A DNA stretch of 64,000 nucleotides. Origin: Aquarana catesbeiana. Its lineage: Eukaryota > Chordata > Amphibia > Anura > Ranidae. Positions 1-11,203 of the stretch are shown in pieces. The notes beneath the pieces are model-generated. The model did not search any database, had not been told where the DNA came from, and was given only the letters and a program-made list of their open reading frames with translations. The stretch covers positions 93,967,464-94,031,463 of the forward strand of contig NC_133325.1 in the NCBI RefSeq assembly GCF_042186555.1, given 5' to 3'. The translations under genes and the position numbers were made by a program. Every line of letters starts with the position of its first letter. The first letter of the stretch is position 1.

Positions 1-2182
1 TCCCCCACGGTATCCCTGTACCTTTATAGATCATTAAATTTATCACTGGAGCAACCCAGAATAATAATTTGTACCCGGCTGCACCGTTCAGCAAGGTGTC
101 AACTTCAATCCAACTTGGGGCTCTGACATGGCATTCCCTGCAAGCTCAGAGACCCAAGATGGGGCAGGGGGTTGCTATATTAAATTAAATATGGAGGGAT
201 TCAGGGATTACAGAAAGGATGACTTTACTACAGACAACTATCTTCACAGAGGCCAACAGTCTGCACCACCCCTGCTCATAGTAGCATGGAGAATTCACAG
301 CTCCTTGCAGCTTTTTTTTTGCATAGATTTAAAAACCATGGTGACAACATTGCCAATTTCCACTGCTAATTAATCAGCAACAGAATACAAATTTGAAAAT
401 ACAAGAAATGCAAGCAATCTATGGTTTCAGTTGGCTCCTGTTTCACAACTTGGTATAGACAGTGGCACACATTAACACATGAAGTTTGGTTAGAGACTCA
501 GATTAGTAAAAACTGAAGGATTTAAATTCGAGGTCTGTTATCTAAAGCAGCCAGGCTTCAGCTTTTGCTAGAAACAAAACATATTAAAAGTAACAGTTTC
601 TATCTACAGTTGTTTTTTTGATTCAGGCATTTTTTTTTTTAAATCAAATGTAGTTTGTTTAGACTACAAACTAAAACTGATCAAAAAAAAAAAAAAAAAA
701 AAGAAAGTTTACTCAAGATAGGCAGAATGGTTGTACAAACAAGCTACCCAGACCTGAGTATTATGCAGATAAAACCAGACAGAAGGATCACTGTCAGATA
801 AAATATAGTAATCTGGTTATTGCATCTGGAGAATATTTGTTCTGATCATATTCAGTATACTCCTTTTTATTTCACTGCCTTCATTTATATTTGTTTACAT
901 AGCTGTCCTACAAAAAACAACAGTGGCAGAGGTTGGGACAAACGCTAGAACTGCTGCTTGTGTCAGTAACATATTTAAACCTTCAAAAAAAAAAAAAAAA
1001 AAAAAAGTATTGCAGTTTTATTGGTCTTATTTGAAACGTATTTGACAACTCAGTGTGCAAGTTAATGGAGAAATAAATGCCTGTGAAATACATTAATATA
1101 CTTTGTATATATACTGTTATTTTCCTAAAAGTACTTTAAAGTTTGAAAAGTGAGCAAACAATAACAGTGCACAAGTGGCGGCTGCAGCATTGCGATGTTG
1201 CTATAGGCAACAAATTGTTTACTGCCAATCTATTCACACATAGACCCCCAAATGTACACAGCTTTTACAGTACTTGTTGCAATTTATTCTGTGCCACCTC
1301 ATCTATGGTGCAGTTGTTAAATAATGTTCTACAAGCAATTATAAAAATTAAAGCCAGAAATTTCTACATTTGTTTGTAGCCCAACAATTCACACACTCCT
1401 ATGTAAATTTATAAACATTACAATAAATATGTCAATATAACTTTAAAAAAAAAAAAGATAAATTATAAAATAAATATGCCATTCTCAAATTTTACAACTA
1501 TTTTACTACAACTTTTTACAACAATTATTAGAATTTATTTTTACAAAATGTTACACAAAGTAGTAACTTCAGGAATTGACTCATTCAGAAATGACTTGAT
1601 CTCAACATTCAATCATATCTGCGACTCTGGTACATAGTCAAACGCTTTCTATGAATACACAAAATGTGAAAATTGTAAACCTCTAGTAAGATGATACTAT
1701 TCTGGATAAGTGGGGTATCCCCACTGTGCTTAAAAAAAAAAAAAAAAAATACCCATAACAAAAACCAAAATGTATACATAAAATAAAAAAAAAAAAAAAA
1801 AAAAAGAAAAGAAAAAGAACTTTAACAATTCCCTACTCTAACCAATGCAAATTTTATGCCTTTAGATACACGTTCAGACAACTGAACAATCATACAAAAT
1901 GTGCACAGGGTTGGTCTCCTGTGTTACTATGTGTAAAACTAAATAATTAAAATTTTACACACACACACATATACATATATATACATACATACACACATAT
2001 ATACACACACACACTCTACACACATAAAACACAAAGAGATGAAAAGGACACACAAACAGAATGCTCTGATAGTATTAAATATTACAGATAAAAGGATCAT
2101 GTTAGAATGATTAGAAAAATGTTAATAGGCAGCATTTTATGCTCTGCAACATTAAAGAGATGAAAGTTTCTTGAGAACTCAC
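1..2182. other. AT-rich non-coding DNA
   Basis: No convincing coding exon or RNA gene is visible. The stretch is AT-rich with many poly(A) runs (near 680-700, 983-1005, 1730-1750, 1785-1805) and a mixed CA/TA simple repeat near 1956-2013. It could be intron or 3' untranslated DNA of a minus-strand gene to which the exon at 2183-2248 belongs; that is inference only. Confidence 0.5.
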
Positions 2183-2248
2183 CAGCTCTGTTTGTTTCTC
2201 GAAGAACATCTAGGAAGAGCCCGATACTTTCTTTTACTGAGACATGAT
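2183..2248 (-). CDS. candidate internal coding exon of an unidentified host gene
   Basis: On the minus strand a pyrimidine-rich tract ending TTCTTTTTCAG precedes an open 66-bp segment, which is followed directly by GTGAGTT, a strong donor match. In the frame that is open through it the segment reads HVSVKESIGLFLDVLRETN followed by RAG, an amphipathic, helix-like peptide. Length 66 is a multiple of three, so the exon would be symmetrical. I do not recognise the family. The minus-strand CpG-island exon ending at 19672 could be an upstream exon of the same gene, giving an intron of about 17 kb; this link is inferred from orientation only. A chance match of splice signals around a short open frame cannot be excluded. 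Confidence 0.45.
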
Positions 2249-3431
2249 CTGAAAAAGAAGATAAAGAGCTCTTAAGATCAGCCTGTGACATCTGTATTTA
2301 ACTGCGCATTTCATTTGTAGCTCTGGCTGAGATATGAACGAATGTGGATCTAGAAGCACTCTACCCCATGTATAAGCATTGTGTGAACATCAGCTTTCAG
2401 TTCTGGTAAAGCCCATTAACCACAGCAGTAAGCTCCCCCCACCTCAAACCTGCTTTATATATTGAAAAGGTCAAAACCTGCAATAAAAGTGCCATGTAAC
2501 ATAGCATGATGACACTCAACAGATTTCCGAGATCAGGATTCAGGGACTGATCCTCAAACAAGCTCAGGGGTCATCAGGCCAACCCCATGTTTTCTATGTG
2601 GGCGAAGGGGACTCCAACCCCCCCACCCCACCTCTTTGAATATACACTGACTGGAAACACCTGCAATGTAAGATCACAATAGGAGCTGGATGCCAACAGA
2701 TCACAATTGGCTGGCAACATTCTGACTTTTGCACTCTCTCCATTTTGTAAAAAACAAATGTTATATAAATCCTGAATAAGAAGAATTATAAAAAGAGTGG
2801 CAGGGTTGCCCAAAGTGATCATACAGATACCAACACCCAGTTGGTTGATTTAGGCCTTTCCTCATTCTATTCTTGCTGTGATATTCCAGTGAAAATCCGG
2901 CCTAAAAGTTTATGATGGCTTTGGATTGGTAAAAGCCAAGATGCCTGGTGTGGCTGCATGCAGACGTCACATCTTTTCTTCCAGAGTATTTATTCTATTG
3001 CATCTATCACCGTTCTGCCAATATTTTCAAACACAGTCAAGAACAGCCATTCTCCATTAGTGTTCCATGAGTCCCTTCCGGAGGTTTCTAGGGGTGTCTG
3101 GACAAGTGAGCAATTAAGAATTGATCTCCCACCAATGCCAGAGGGCAATTTTCACCAACATAAGTCGCCGGATCTACATTGACCACCAATATTAGATTAG
3201 GGCCATTTTCACTGTCTGCATTTCATTATTTTATCATAATACTTTTAATTTATTATTGAAAATAAATTTAGTGGCATACAACAGGTGGATGAAAAAAATA
3301 AAAATAAATAAAAACACAACATGATCTGGTGTAGGTGTTAAATACTCTAGATATACCACATTCTTCATTTTAATTTAAATTTTCTACAACTTACTGATCA
3401 CACTAGTTTACCATAAGCTGTAGGTGTCATT
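2249..3431. other. non-coding DNA, nothing recognised
   Basis: No open frame with splice signals and no clear repeat boundary was seen. It contains a short C-rich stretch near 2620 and is otherwise AT-rich, intron-like sequence. Confidence 0.45.
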
Positions 3432-4200
3432 TATTTTTTTATACAGGTGTTTATAGAGCACTTTAATACAGGTGCTTATACAATGCTGTCACTGTAGACT
3501 ATATATACACACACTGATATATTCTTTTGCATTCACATCAGTCTCTGCCCTCAAGGTGCTTAGAATCTGAGGTCCCTAAAGCTGGCCATACATGGTTAGA
3601 AAATCGTTTGAAAAAGTGTTCGATATACGCGATCATTCGACTTTCAAACTGTTAGTGGGCTCATTTGATTCTCATAATGCAAGGTTTTATGGCAAAACAA
3701 CGAACAGTCATGTCAGATTTTTGTAGCATAAAGGATCGAATTTCTAAACGTTTGTAGTGGAATCGATCGGAAACCATTCAAAAAACACCTACAGCCCATG
3801 TTATGTTGAAACATAACCCAGGAAACACAAGGAACAAAAAGAACGATGTCACCTTTTAAATACAGTTGACAAGTGGGAGGGTACACAAAGGCCAAAAGCT
3901 TTACATCAGTTCCGCCGTTTGATGAAAAGTGAACCATGTTAACTATAGATAATATGTCGGCAATGGGGGGAAATATTTCAGTACAATGTTAGTGTTATTA
4001 CATGCACGTTCAACAGATCTTTATCAAATTGAACGGTTTTCTAACCATGTATGGCCAGCTTAACTCGCATTCATTCATACTAGGGCCAATTTAGACAGGA
4101 GCCAATAAACCTGACAGCATGTCTTCGGAGTGTGGGAGGAAACCCAGTCAGGTACAGGAGAACATGCAAACTCCATGCAGGTAGTATTAATCATCTTTGG
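3432..4200 (+). repeat. interspersed repeat copy, split by a MITE
   Basis: The left part (3432-3577) contains CACATCAGTCTCTGCCCTCA and GGTGCTTAGAATCTGAGG; the right part (about 4061-4200) contains GGAGTGTGGGAGGAAACC and GAGAACATGCAAACTCCATG. From memory these motifs recur in many fish and amphibian genomes; I do not assign a family name. A second copy at 45470-45600 has the same left part and runs GATCCCTAACTCAC without interruption, which supplies the empty site for the MITE at 3578-4060. Confidence 0.7.
3578..4060. mobile_element. MITE with AGCTGGCCATACATGG inverted termini
   Basis: The left end AGCTGGCCATACATGGTTAG is mirrored by the right end CTAACCATGTATGGCCAGCT. The flanks are TAA (left, CTAA) and TAA (right, TTAA). 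Comparison with the uninterrupted sister repeat at 45540-45560 shows a TAA or TTAA-type target duplication. There is no coding capacity; the short open frames inside are not protein-like. Related ends occur near 40472, 49060 and 59150. Confidence 0.8.
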
Positions 4201-4752
4201 CTGGGGTTCCCCAAGACCTTAAAAACATTTCAAGGTTTCCTCAGGTGAAAGACGGATCTAGGAAAAAAAGAAAAATTTATATTAACCCCCCTACACACAC
4301 CGATTGGCCTGGACAAGTTTCTATGAATCTGCTGTCCTTCAATATGTATGTGCTGATCTAGCCTAAAACTATTCCTGCTTTCCATCAGTGATGGTCTTCT
4401 GGTATCCCCGGTCTTCTAAACACCTCTCTGACCTCTTCCAGCAGCACAAGCCATTTCTTACTTTATTTTTGAAGAATAAAAATGTAGAAAAAGTACAGAA
4501 ATTCTACTAAGTTTAACAAGGCATTAAAAAGGAGTGCGAGACAAGAGTCTGAAACTCTGTGCTGGGCATTAGTGAGATTACAACCTTGTTCTGGGGCAAA
4601 TTCTGTATTATATGGCATTGTCACAGATGGCTGCATCTCCTATTGTAGGCCAGAGTAAGCGGCACATCAGGCACAGACCCAGGCTAACATTCTAGCGTAT
4701 GGCCTTTTGGATAGGCCTGAGCTGGACTCATTCCAAAAGTCAAAATCACCTA

Positions 4753-4792
<40 letters not shown>

Positions 4793-4980
4793 AAAGAAAT
4801 GTCCCACTAATGTTGGGAGAAGAGCTTATTGGCATACACCAATTAAATGACATTATAGACATATGTGTCTAAATACCTTACAACTGTAAAACGCATGTAA
4901 TTGCATGCCAAATCCAGCTTTTTTTTTTTTTGCAGGATTATTCTGCTAGCTCCTGCAGTACACTTGTGCGCATGCAGCTC
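4201..4980. other. non-coding DNA with poly(A) tract
   Basis: No gene is seen. A pure A run of nearly 40 bases lies at about 4753-4791. Around 4250-4330 the sequence resembles short repeat debris but no termini could be set. Confidence 0.4.
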
Positions 4981-4984
4981 TTAA

Positions 4985-5150
4985 TCTGGATACACACTAT
5001 GCAATTTTCTTTAGATTTACCAACACCATATAATAGGAGGTCAAATGTAAACACTTTACATTTGTATGCAACCAAGCTGGCCCTTGTACAACATAGTTGA
5101 AGGTAAATCTGAAGGAAATCGAACAAAAGTTGTATAGTGTGTATCCAGCT
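4985..5150. mobile_element. short TTAA-flanked MITE
   Basis: The left end TCTGGATACACACTATGC and the right end, reverse-complemented GCTGGATACACACTATAC, form inverted repeats of about 35 bp that include AGATTTACC. Both sides carry TTAA (4981-4984 and 5151-5154). A partial relative with CTTTAGATTTACC lies at 40472-40555. It is non-coding; TTAA duplication is the signature of piggyBac-type transposition. Confidence 0.8.
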
Positions 5151-5484
5151 TAACTCTGGGAAGGAACAGATTTCTGAAGTGCTATGCACCATGCAATGAC
5201 AATAGCAGATTTACTATTTACTATTTACTATTACTCACACAAACTGCCAGAACCAAGGATTTTCCACTGCTATCTACACAGCAACATGAAGATAAAGTAA
5301 AAGCGATTTCAGCACCAGTCTATGCTGTTAAGCAATACTGTGATCCTGCTTGACAGGTGAGAGTCCAGCTTTATGAACCAAGTTTTTTTTTCCAGCTGAA
5401 TTGTGATCATTTCATTGCAATAAAAGGGTATTTTCTTTGCCTACATCAATAGAGAAGATTAGAATTTTGTTTTATATTTTTAGA

Positions 5485-5485
5485 G

Positions 5486-5579
<94 letters not shown>

Positions 5580-5582
5580 ATT
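5485..5582. repeat. (TA)n followed by (TG)n microsatellite
   Basis: About 40 TA dinucleotides followed by a short TG run. It replaces the outer part of the left terminal repeat of the Tc1-like element that continues to its right. Confidence 0.9.
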
Positions 5583-5720
5583 TATTACACACACAAAAAA
5601 AAAAGTTTTTAAATGATTTCATTTATTAAGGGAAAAAAAATGTGTTCAAACCTCTGCCTGGCCCTATGTGCAAAAGTAATTGCCCCCTCCGATGCTGAAT
5701 CATGAATGAACTGTGATTAA

Positions 5721-7656
5721 CAACTTCAGCCCCACAAGGATTTGCCACCTTCCTGATCAGGCCAATTTTTTGCGATACAGCACTGTGTTGCTTTAACTGA
5801 CAATTGCGCGGTCTTGAAATGTTATATCGAAACAAAATGTATGGCCTTTTTTCCCCCCACAAATAGAGCTTTCTTTTGGTGTTATTTCATCATCGCTGCG
5901 TTTTTTATTTTTTTGCGCTATAAAAAAAAAAAAAAAAAAATCAAAAACACAATATTTTGTAGTTTTTTTCTATAACAACTATCCCAATTTAAAAGAAAAA
6001 AAAATTTCGGTTTAGGCCGATAATTATTCTTCTACATATTTTTGGTTAAAAAAAGAAAAAACGCAATAAGTGAATATTGATTGGTTTGCACAAAAGTTAT
6101 AGTGTCTACAAATAGGGGAAAGATTTGTCATTTTTATAATTTTTTTTTTGACTAGTAACAGCAGCGATCTGCAATTTTTATCAGGACTGCGACATTGCTG
6201 TGGACAGATCAGACACTTTTGACACTATTTTGGGACCATTGACATTTATATAGTGATCAGACCTAAATAGCCATATTACTGTATAAATGTCACTGGCAGG
6301 GAAGGGGTTAACACTAGCGGACGATCAAGGAGTTAACTGTGTTCTCTAATGTGTGTTTTTTTTTTTTTTTAATCTTTTATTTGTTTCAAAAGGCACGAGA
6401 ACACAAAACACATCATCATCAAATATATATAGCATTAAGAAATACCAACAATTCAAATATATCAGGCTAACATTGCCCGTCTAACACAAAAATAAGTAAC
6501 CTTTCAGAATTCAGTTACAGACTAGGCATATAAATCATTCCTAACAGACACACTGAACATATTACCAGGATAACGCAGAAGCGACTGTTTCTCTATGCCT
6601 AGGTGCCTATTATATCTGTTTGTAACCTATTGCAATACTTATCCCCATGTTCCGGCCTCAAATTTTCCCAAATCAACTATAAAAAGAAATTAAAGAGAAA
6701 AAAAAAGAAGAAGAAAAAAAACTATTAAAGACAGAAATAAAGTACAAAAAGATAGGGGAATAACCTCAACAATAAAAAAGAAAATAAAGATAAACAAGAA
6801 AATAATAAATAAAAAAAAAAAAAATTAGTTAAAAAAAAAAGGGGAGGGGAAAAAGGGGAGGGGAGGGGAGAGGGACCCCCCCCCCCCCAAGGGGAAGGAT
6901 TGGAGGTGGCGAATGCTCTTTTCTCAGATTGCTAGAAATTCAAGAGAGATCTATATGTCTCCACTGCGATCCACCATGTGACCTTATGAAGTCACCTTTA
7001 ATTTAGTCTACCATGTTGCCCTCAAACATGAACTGTCCCTCGTCAGAAAAAACAAACATATTCCAAGCTGTCCAAGTCTTGGCATATCGTTCCCTTTGAT
7101 GACGTTTAGTAAGGATAAGATCCTCCATCTTCTTAATTTCCTCTACTTTTTTAAACCACAGGCCTATAGAGGGAGCCTGTGTAGACTTCCAGCATAAAGG
7201 GATGCATGTTTTCGCTGCATCGAAAAGATGGCAAAGAATTGATTTTTTATAACTTTTACTTGGAATGTTAGATGCATGAAAGCAGGAAAAAGGCCGGGTC
7301 ATTCGGGATTGAACGTCCCGTAATGTTTTGAGCTACTTGTTGGATTCCCTAGGTGTGTTCTAACTGTAGGGGGGATAGGACTGACCAGGGGAGGAGAGAG
7401 ATCGGTGTTCATACTTAGTATGAACACCAGATCTCTCTCCACTCCCGAGAGAACTGGGATTTATGTGTTTACACACACAGATCCTGGTTCTCGCTCTGTC
7501 ACGGGTGCCCGGCGGTCATTGGGCCCGCCAGGCACACGCATCGGCTCTGGGGACACACAGCGCGCCTGCTGTGACGTCATAAAGAAGCGACGTACAGCTA
7601 CAGCGCAGCCGTGCCAACCTGTCGCAGTATAACTGTGGCGGCTGGTCGGCTAGCGG
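5721..7656 (-). mobile_element. TTAA-flanked non-autonomous element of the GCGGTTAA/CCGACC family
   Basis: TTAA occurs at 5717-5720 and 7657-7660. The right end, read on the minus strand, begins CCGCTAGCCGACCAGCCGCC; the interior contains TTAACTGACAATTGCGCGGTC and CTAGCGGACGATCAAGG. The same family in the opposite orientation is at 46603-47464 (TTAACTGCTTGCCGACCGCC at its start), and fragments lie at 28808-28942 and 30148-30313. There is no coding frame of its own; it carries an L1 3' fragment (6356-7350). A hairpin with arms around GTGTTCATACT and AGTATGAACAC is at about 7392-7440. Confidence 0.75.
6356..7350 (-). pseudogene. 5'-truncated L1 LINE, ORF2 C-terminus
   Basis: On the minus strand, 7302-7003 reads an ORF2 C-terminal segment with LFDAAKTCIPLCWK and FKKVEEIKKMEDLILTKR, the tail typical of frog L1 ORF2 proteins. 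A matching region in the second L1 (35311-35129) has LLNVAKTLIPRLWK and LLEVDHIYYMEDL. A 3' untranslated part follows down to a T-run at about 6356-6370, the poly(A) tail in reverse. Flanking GTGTTCTCTAA (left) and GTGTTCTAACT (right) look like an imperfect target-site duplication. Only the last kilobase or so was inserted, so it was dead on arrival, as is usual for LINE insertions. Confidence 0.75.
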
Positions 7657-7829
7657 TTAACCACAATTTTTTGGAACGCCAAGTTAAATTTAACTTGCCA
7701 CACCTAGGCCCGATTACTGCCAGACCTGTTGAATCAATAAATCACATAAATAGAATCTGTCTGACAAAATGAAGCATGCTAACAGATCACAAATAGTCAC
7801 ACATGCCACAATCTAAAAAAAAAAAAAAA

Positions 7830-8773
7830 ATCAAGAACAGATTAGAAACAAACATCTATCTGTCTAGGAAAGGTTTCAAAGCCATTTCTAACTCCAGTGA
7901 ACCACGAGGAGAGCCATTATCCACAAATGGAGATAACTTGGAACAGTGGTGAACCTTCCCAGGAGTGGCCAGCCTACAAAAACTACTCCAAAAGCATGAC
8001 GACGATTCATCCAGGAGGTCATAAAAGAACTCAGAACATCTAAAAGAACCGCAGGCCTCACTTGCCTCAGGTAAGATCAGTGTTCATAATTCAACAATAA
8101 GAAAAAGACTGGGCAAAAATGGCATCCATGGGAGAGTTCCAAGGCCAAAGCCACTGCTGACCAAAAAGAACACAAAGGCTCATCTCACATTTACCAAAAA
8201 AACATCTTGATTATCCCCAAGACTTTTAGGCAAATATTCTGTGGACTGATGAGACGGAAATTAAACTTTTTGGAAGGTGTGCATCCCATTACATCTGGCA
8301 TAAACCTAATACAGCATTTCATAACAAGAACATCATACCAACAGTCAGACATGGTGGTGGTAGCGTGATGGTCTGGGGCTGCTTTGCAGCTTCAGGACCT
8401 GGACGACTTATCATAATTGATGGAACCATGAATTCTGAGCTCTACCAGAAAATACTAAAGGAGAATGTCCAGAAATCAGTTCATAACCTCAAGTGCACTT
8501 GGGTTATGCAGGACAATGATCCAAAACACAACAGCAAGTCCACCCTCAAATGGTTCAAACAAAGCAAAATTTAGGTTTTGGAGTGGCCCAGTCAAAGCCC
8601 TGAATTAAATCCAATTAAGATGCTGTATCATGACCTTACACAGGCCATTAAAACAATTCTGCAAAGAAGAGTGGGTCAAAATTGCTTCACAGCAATGTGA
8701 AAGACTCATTGCCAGTTATCGCAAATGCTTGATTGCAGTTGTTGCCGCCAAGGGTGGCACAACCAGTTATTAG
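7830..8773 (+). pseudogene. Tc1-like transposase remnant (element A)
   Basis: Conceptual pieces match the Tc1 transposase catalytic core. The first catalytic Asp is in WTDETEIKLFG (about 8246), followed by HGGGSVMVWGCF (8350-8385). The second Asp is in MQDNDPKHN (about 8505-8530). The third acidic region, SPELNPIKMLYHDL (about 8594-8635), has Lys where the DD34E Glu is expected. The frame is broken: AAAATTTAG at 8570-8574 puts a stop where the family has a Val-rich stretch, and the N-terminal DNA-binding region is badly decayed. The end was taken as GGTTSY then stop at 8773. No activity is expected. Confidence 0.8.
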
Positions 8774-9023
8774 GTTTAGGGGGCAATTACTTTTTCACAT
8801 AAAGCCAGGCAGGTTTGGACAGCTTTTTTGCCTTAATAAAATGAAACCATCATTTAAAAACTGCATTTTGTATTTACTCTGGTTATCTTTCAGTAATAAT
8901 AAAATTTGTTTGATCATCTGTGTCATTTAAGTGTGACAAATATGCAAAAAAAAAAAAAAAAATCAGAAAGGGGGCAAATAATTTTTCACAGCATTGTACA
9001 TAGATACACTTTTTTTTCCAACC

Positions 9024-9025
<2 letters not shown>

Positions 9026-9057
<32 letters not shown>
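9026..9057. repeat. (CA)n microsatellite
   Basis: About 15 CA dinucleotides just outside the right end of Tc1 element A. Confidence 0.9.
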
Positions 9058-9318
9058 CACAAGGAGAAGAAACCTGTTGCACAGTAACACCGTAACATTT
9101 GAAATAAGACTATTGTACTGTAAAATTACTTTAAAAATTCTCTTTTTAAAGTTACAATAAAATAAGCACACGAGAAACAGGAGGGCCTACGAGTCAATAT
9201 CTGCAGCCACCTTGGAACATTACTAATCGGTATTAAAATTATTCTTGGCAGTTATTCACAATAGCCACAAATGCTGATTTTCAAAAAGGAAAGCAAACCG
9301 TTGAGTGGCTGCAAACAG

Positions 9319-9349
<31 letters not shown>

Positions 9350-11203
9350 ACACAACACATTAAAAGCACAAACATTTGAGCCGAAGTGCCGGACATGTAA
9401 AATAAATATTAACCACGCTGACCTCTGTTATACTGTAAAAATGTAGGTAAAAATATAACAAAATTAGATGCAAATATGCACCGTTAGGCCCAAATTGCAA
9501 TTGCCAAGTGCAGTTCCAGCTTTTCACAAGGTCACTTGTTCGGGGGACATTTGAATTTCCAGCGTACGTTAACTCTTGGCTTTACAACGTCCCAGGAAAT
9601 TAACCCTCTTCTGCCCTGTATCAAGCATGGCTATTGTCTAGGATGATTCCTGAATTATTGAAGGCCACATCTGATGTGGCACAGTAAAGTGTTACAAACA
9701 AAAGGTTGGTTGATAGAATTACACAACATCTGATCAAACAAGGAGCACGAGGATTTACAGGCCTCCTTCAAACGATCTGGCAATTCTTCTAGAATTGTGG
9801 CATAAAACATGGTGGATTTATTTTTATTTATTTAAGATTAGGCCATCATAAACTATACAATAGTGTGCCTGCAATATTACAGCTGGAGCTATGCAGCTCT
9901 GCTACACATGACAATCACCATCACTTAGTAGCATGAAGATTAACCTCTTGTATGCAACTGCTTTGTCGCAGCTCGTGTGCTGAAAGTGAAGCGATCGCCA
10001 GCAAGAGGTTAATCCCATGTTACTAAGCAATTAAAAAGGCCATGCATAGATGAACCCTATCCATCACTGTCAATTGAAATGCAAGTGACACAGCTCCTTA
10101 AAAATGCTACCAAGTCCTATATTGGACCAATGACCCTGGACAATTGTGTTTTTGTTGTAGAGTTGACGTGAAAATATTCTACAATGTAAAATTATGTGAA
10201 AATTAGAAGAGGGGGAGAAAAAAAAAAAATAAAAAAAAAAAACGGGAATACTGATTACATAATTTGTTGTAAATAACACTGGTGTGACTGTCACTGCATA
10301 TTGTGTTTTCATTGCCCTTACCAATCGATAAATAAAAGAGTCGAGAAAACAAAGACTAAACTTTTCTTGCAGATAATATTGTGCCATCAGAATAATAATA
10401 ATAAGAAGATCTGAAGAGACGGATATTTCAAGAAATGCCGGTCTAATTATTTCACTTAACCTCCATTTTCCAGCCTCCCAAAAAATCTAAAGATGTCATA
10501 TTTCAGAATTAAAAAAAAAAGAAAAAAAAAAGTTTGTATTCATTTTTTTGCTGCAACAAGTGAAAATCGGAGATGTTTATATTTAGCAACAGAGATTACT
10601 CAGAATTTAACTGTTGACTAATTTGGAACCTTTTTTTTAGTGCAGCTTTCACATTGGGGGGAATCTGCAGAGAAAGGAGCATGAAAGGTTAAATAGAATG
10701 TCAACATCAAATCTAATGACCAAGTATGTATTGTTTGTTGAATATATAAAAAGCAAGAAGAAATGGGTGAGTGGCCCTGCAGAGATGGCTGATAATCTGC
10801 TGGCCTGTGTGAGGACAGATCGGACTGCTGACATGCAATGTGGTGAGGAAGATAAGAGAGGAGAGAACATATAGAGAGAAGAGCGATCCCATGTGACACA
10901 CCCTTCATCACATCACCCCATACTCTATATGGAGATGTTCTCTGTAATAAAGACCTCCGGCTGGTGTCAGTGCGGGGGGAGAGGGGTCGATGTCTGTGTG
11001 ATCACATTGGCTGCGATGATCGGTCTATATGAATAGTACCTGTCACCGTACACGCCTGTGTATGAAAGGCACTGCGATCCGATCTCTCCCCTCTACACTG
11101 CCCGGCCGGAGGATCGGCCATGTCATCCCATTATATAAAGGCCACACCGTCACCGGACTCTACACTGCCAGGTCACCGCAAACACTTCACTCCATCCCCT
11201 CTA
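9058..11203. other. non-coding DNA, no gene recognised
   Basis: AT-rich, with poly(A) at about 9318-9347 and 10218-10242. No convincing splice-flanked open frame. A small inverted repeat lies at 9926-10025 (separate entry). Short open frames near 10618-10911 on the minus strand lack family features. Confidence 0.45.
9926..10025. repeat. 100-bp imperfect palindromic repeat
   Basis: GATTAACCTCTTG at about 9938 faces CAAGAGGTTAATC at about 10001; outer arms TAGTAGCATG and CATGTTACTA also pair. The interior contains GCGATCGC. Non-coding, possibly a very short MITE or hairpin element. Confidence 0.6.

Larger units (their letters stand above)
5604..8996 (+). mobile_element. Tc1-like transposon A, left end eroded, split by a TTAA element
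   Basis: The right terminal region (8755-8996) contains GGGGGCAATTACTTTTTCAC and ends GGGGGCAAATAATTTTTCAC followed by AGCATTGTA. The left piece (5604-5716) carries the matching inverted motifs TTTTTAAATGAT, TCATTTATTAAGG and AAAGTAATTGCCCCC. The two halves are separated by a TTAA-flanked element at 5721-7656. Rejoining across one TTAA restores GTGATTAACCACAATTTTTT. The outermost left terminus appears lost into the TA microsatellite. Non-functional. Confidence 0.85.

Noticed and set aside
1143..1379. Short frame near the left edge as a gene end
   Set aside because: AT-rich, no family features, no splice support.
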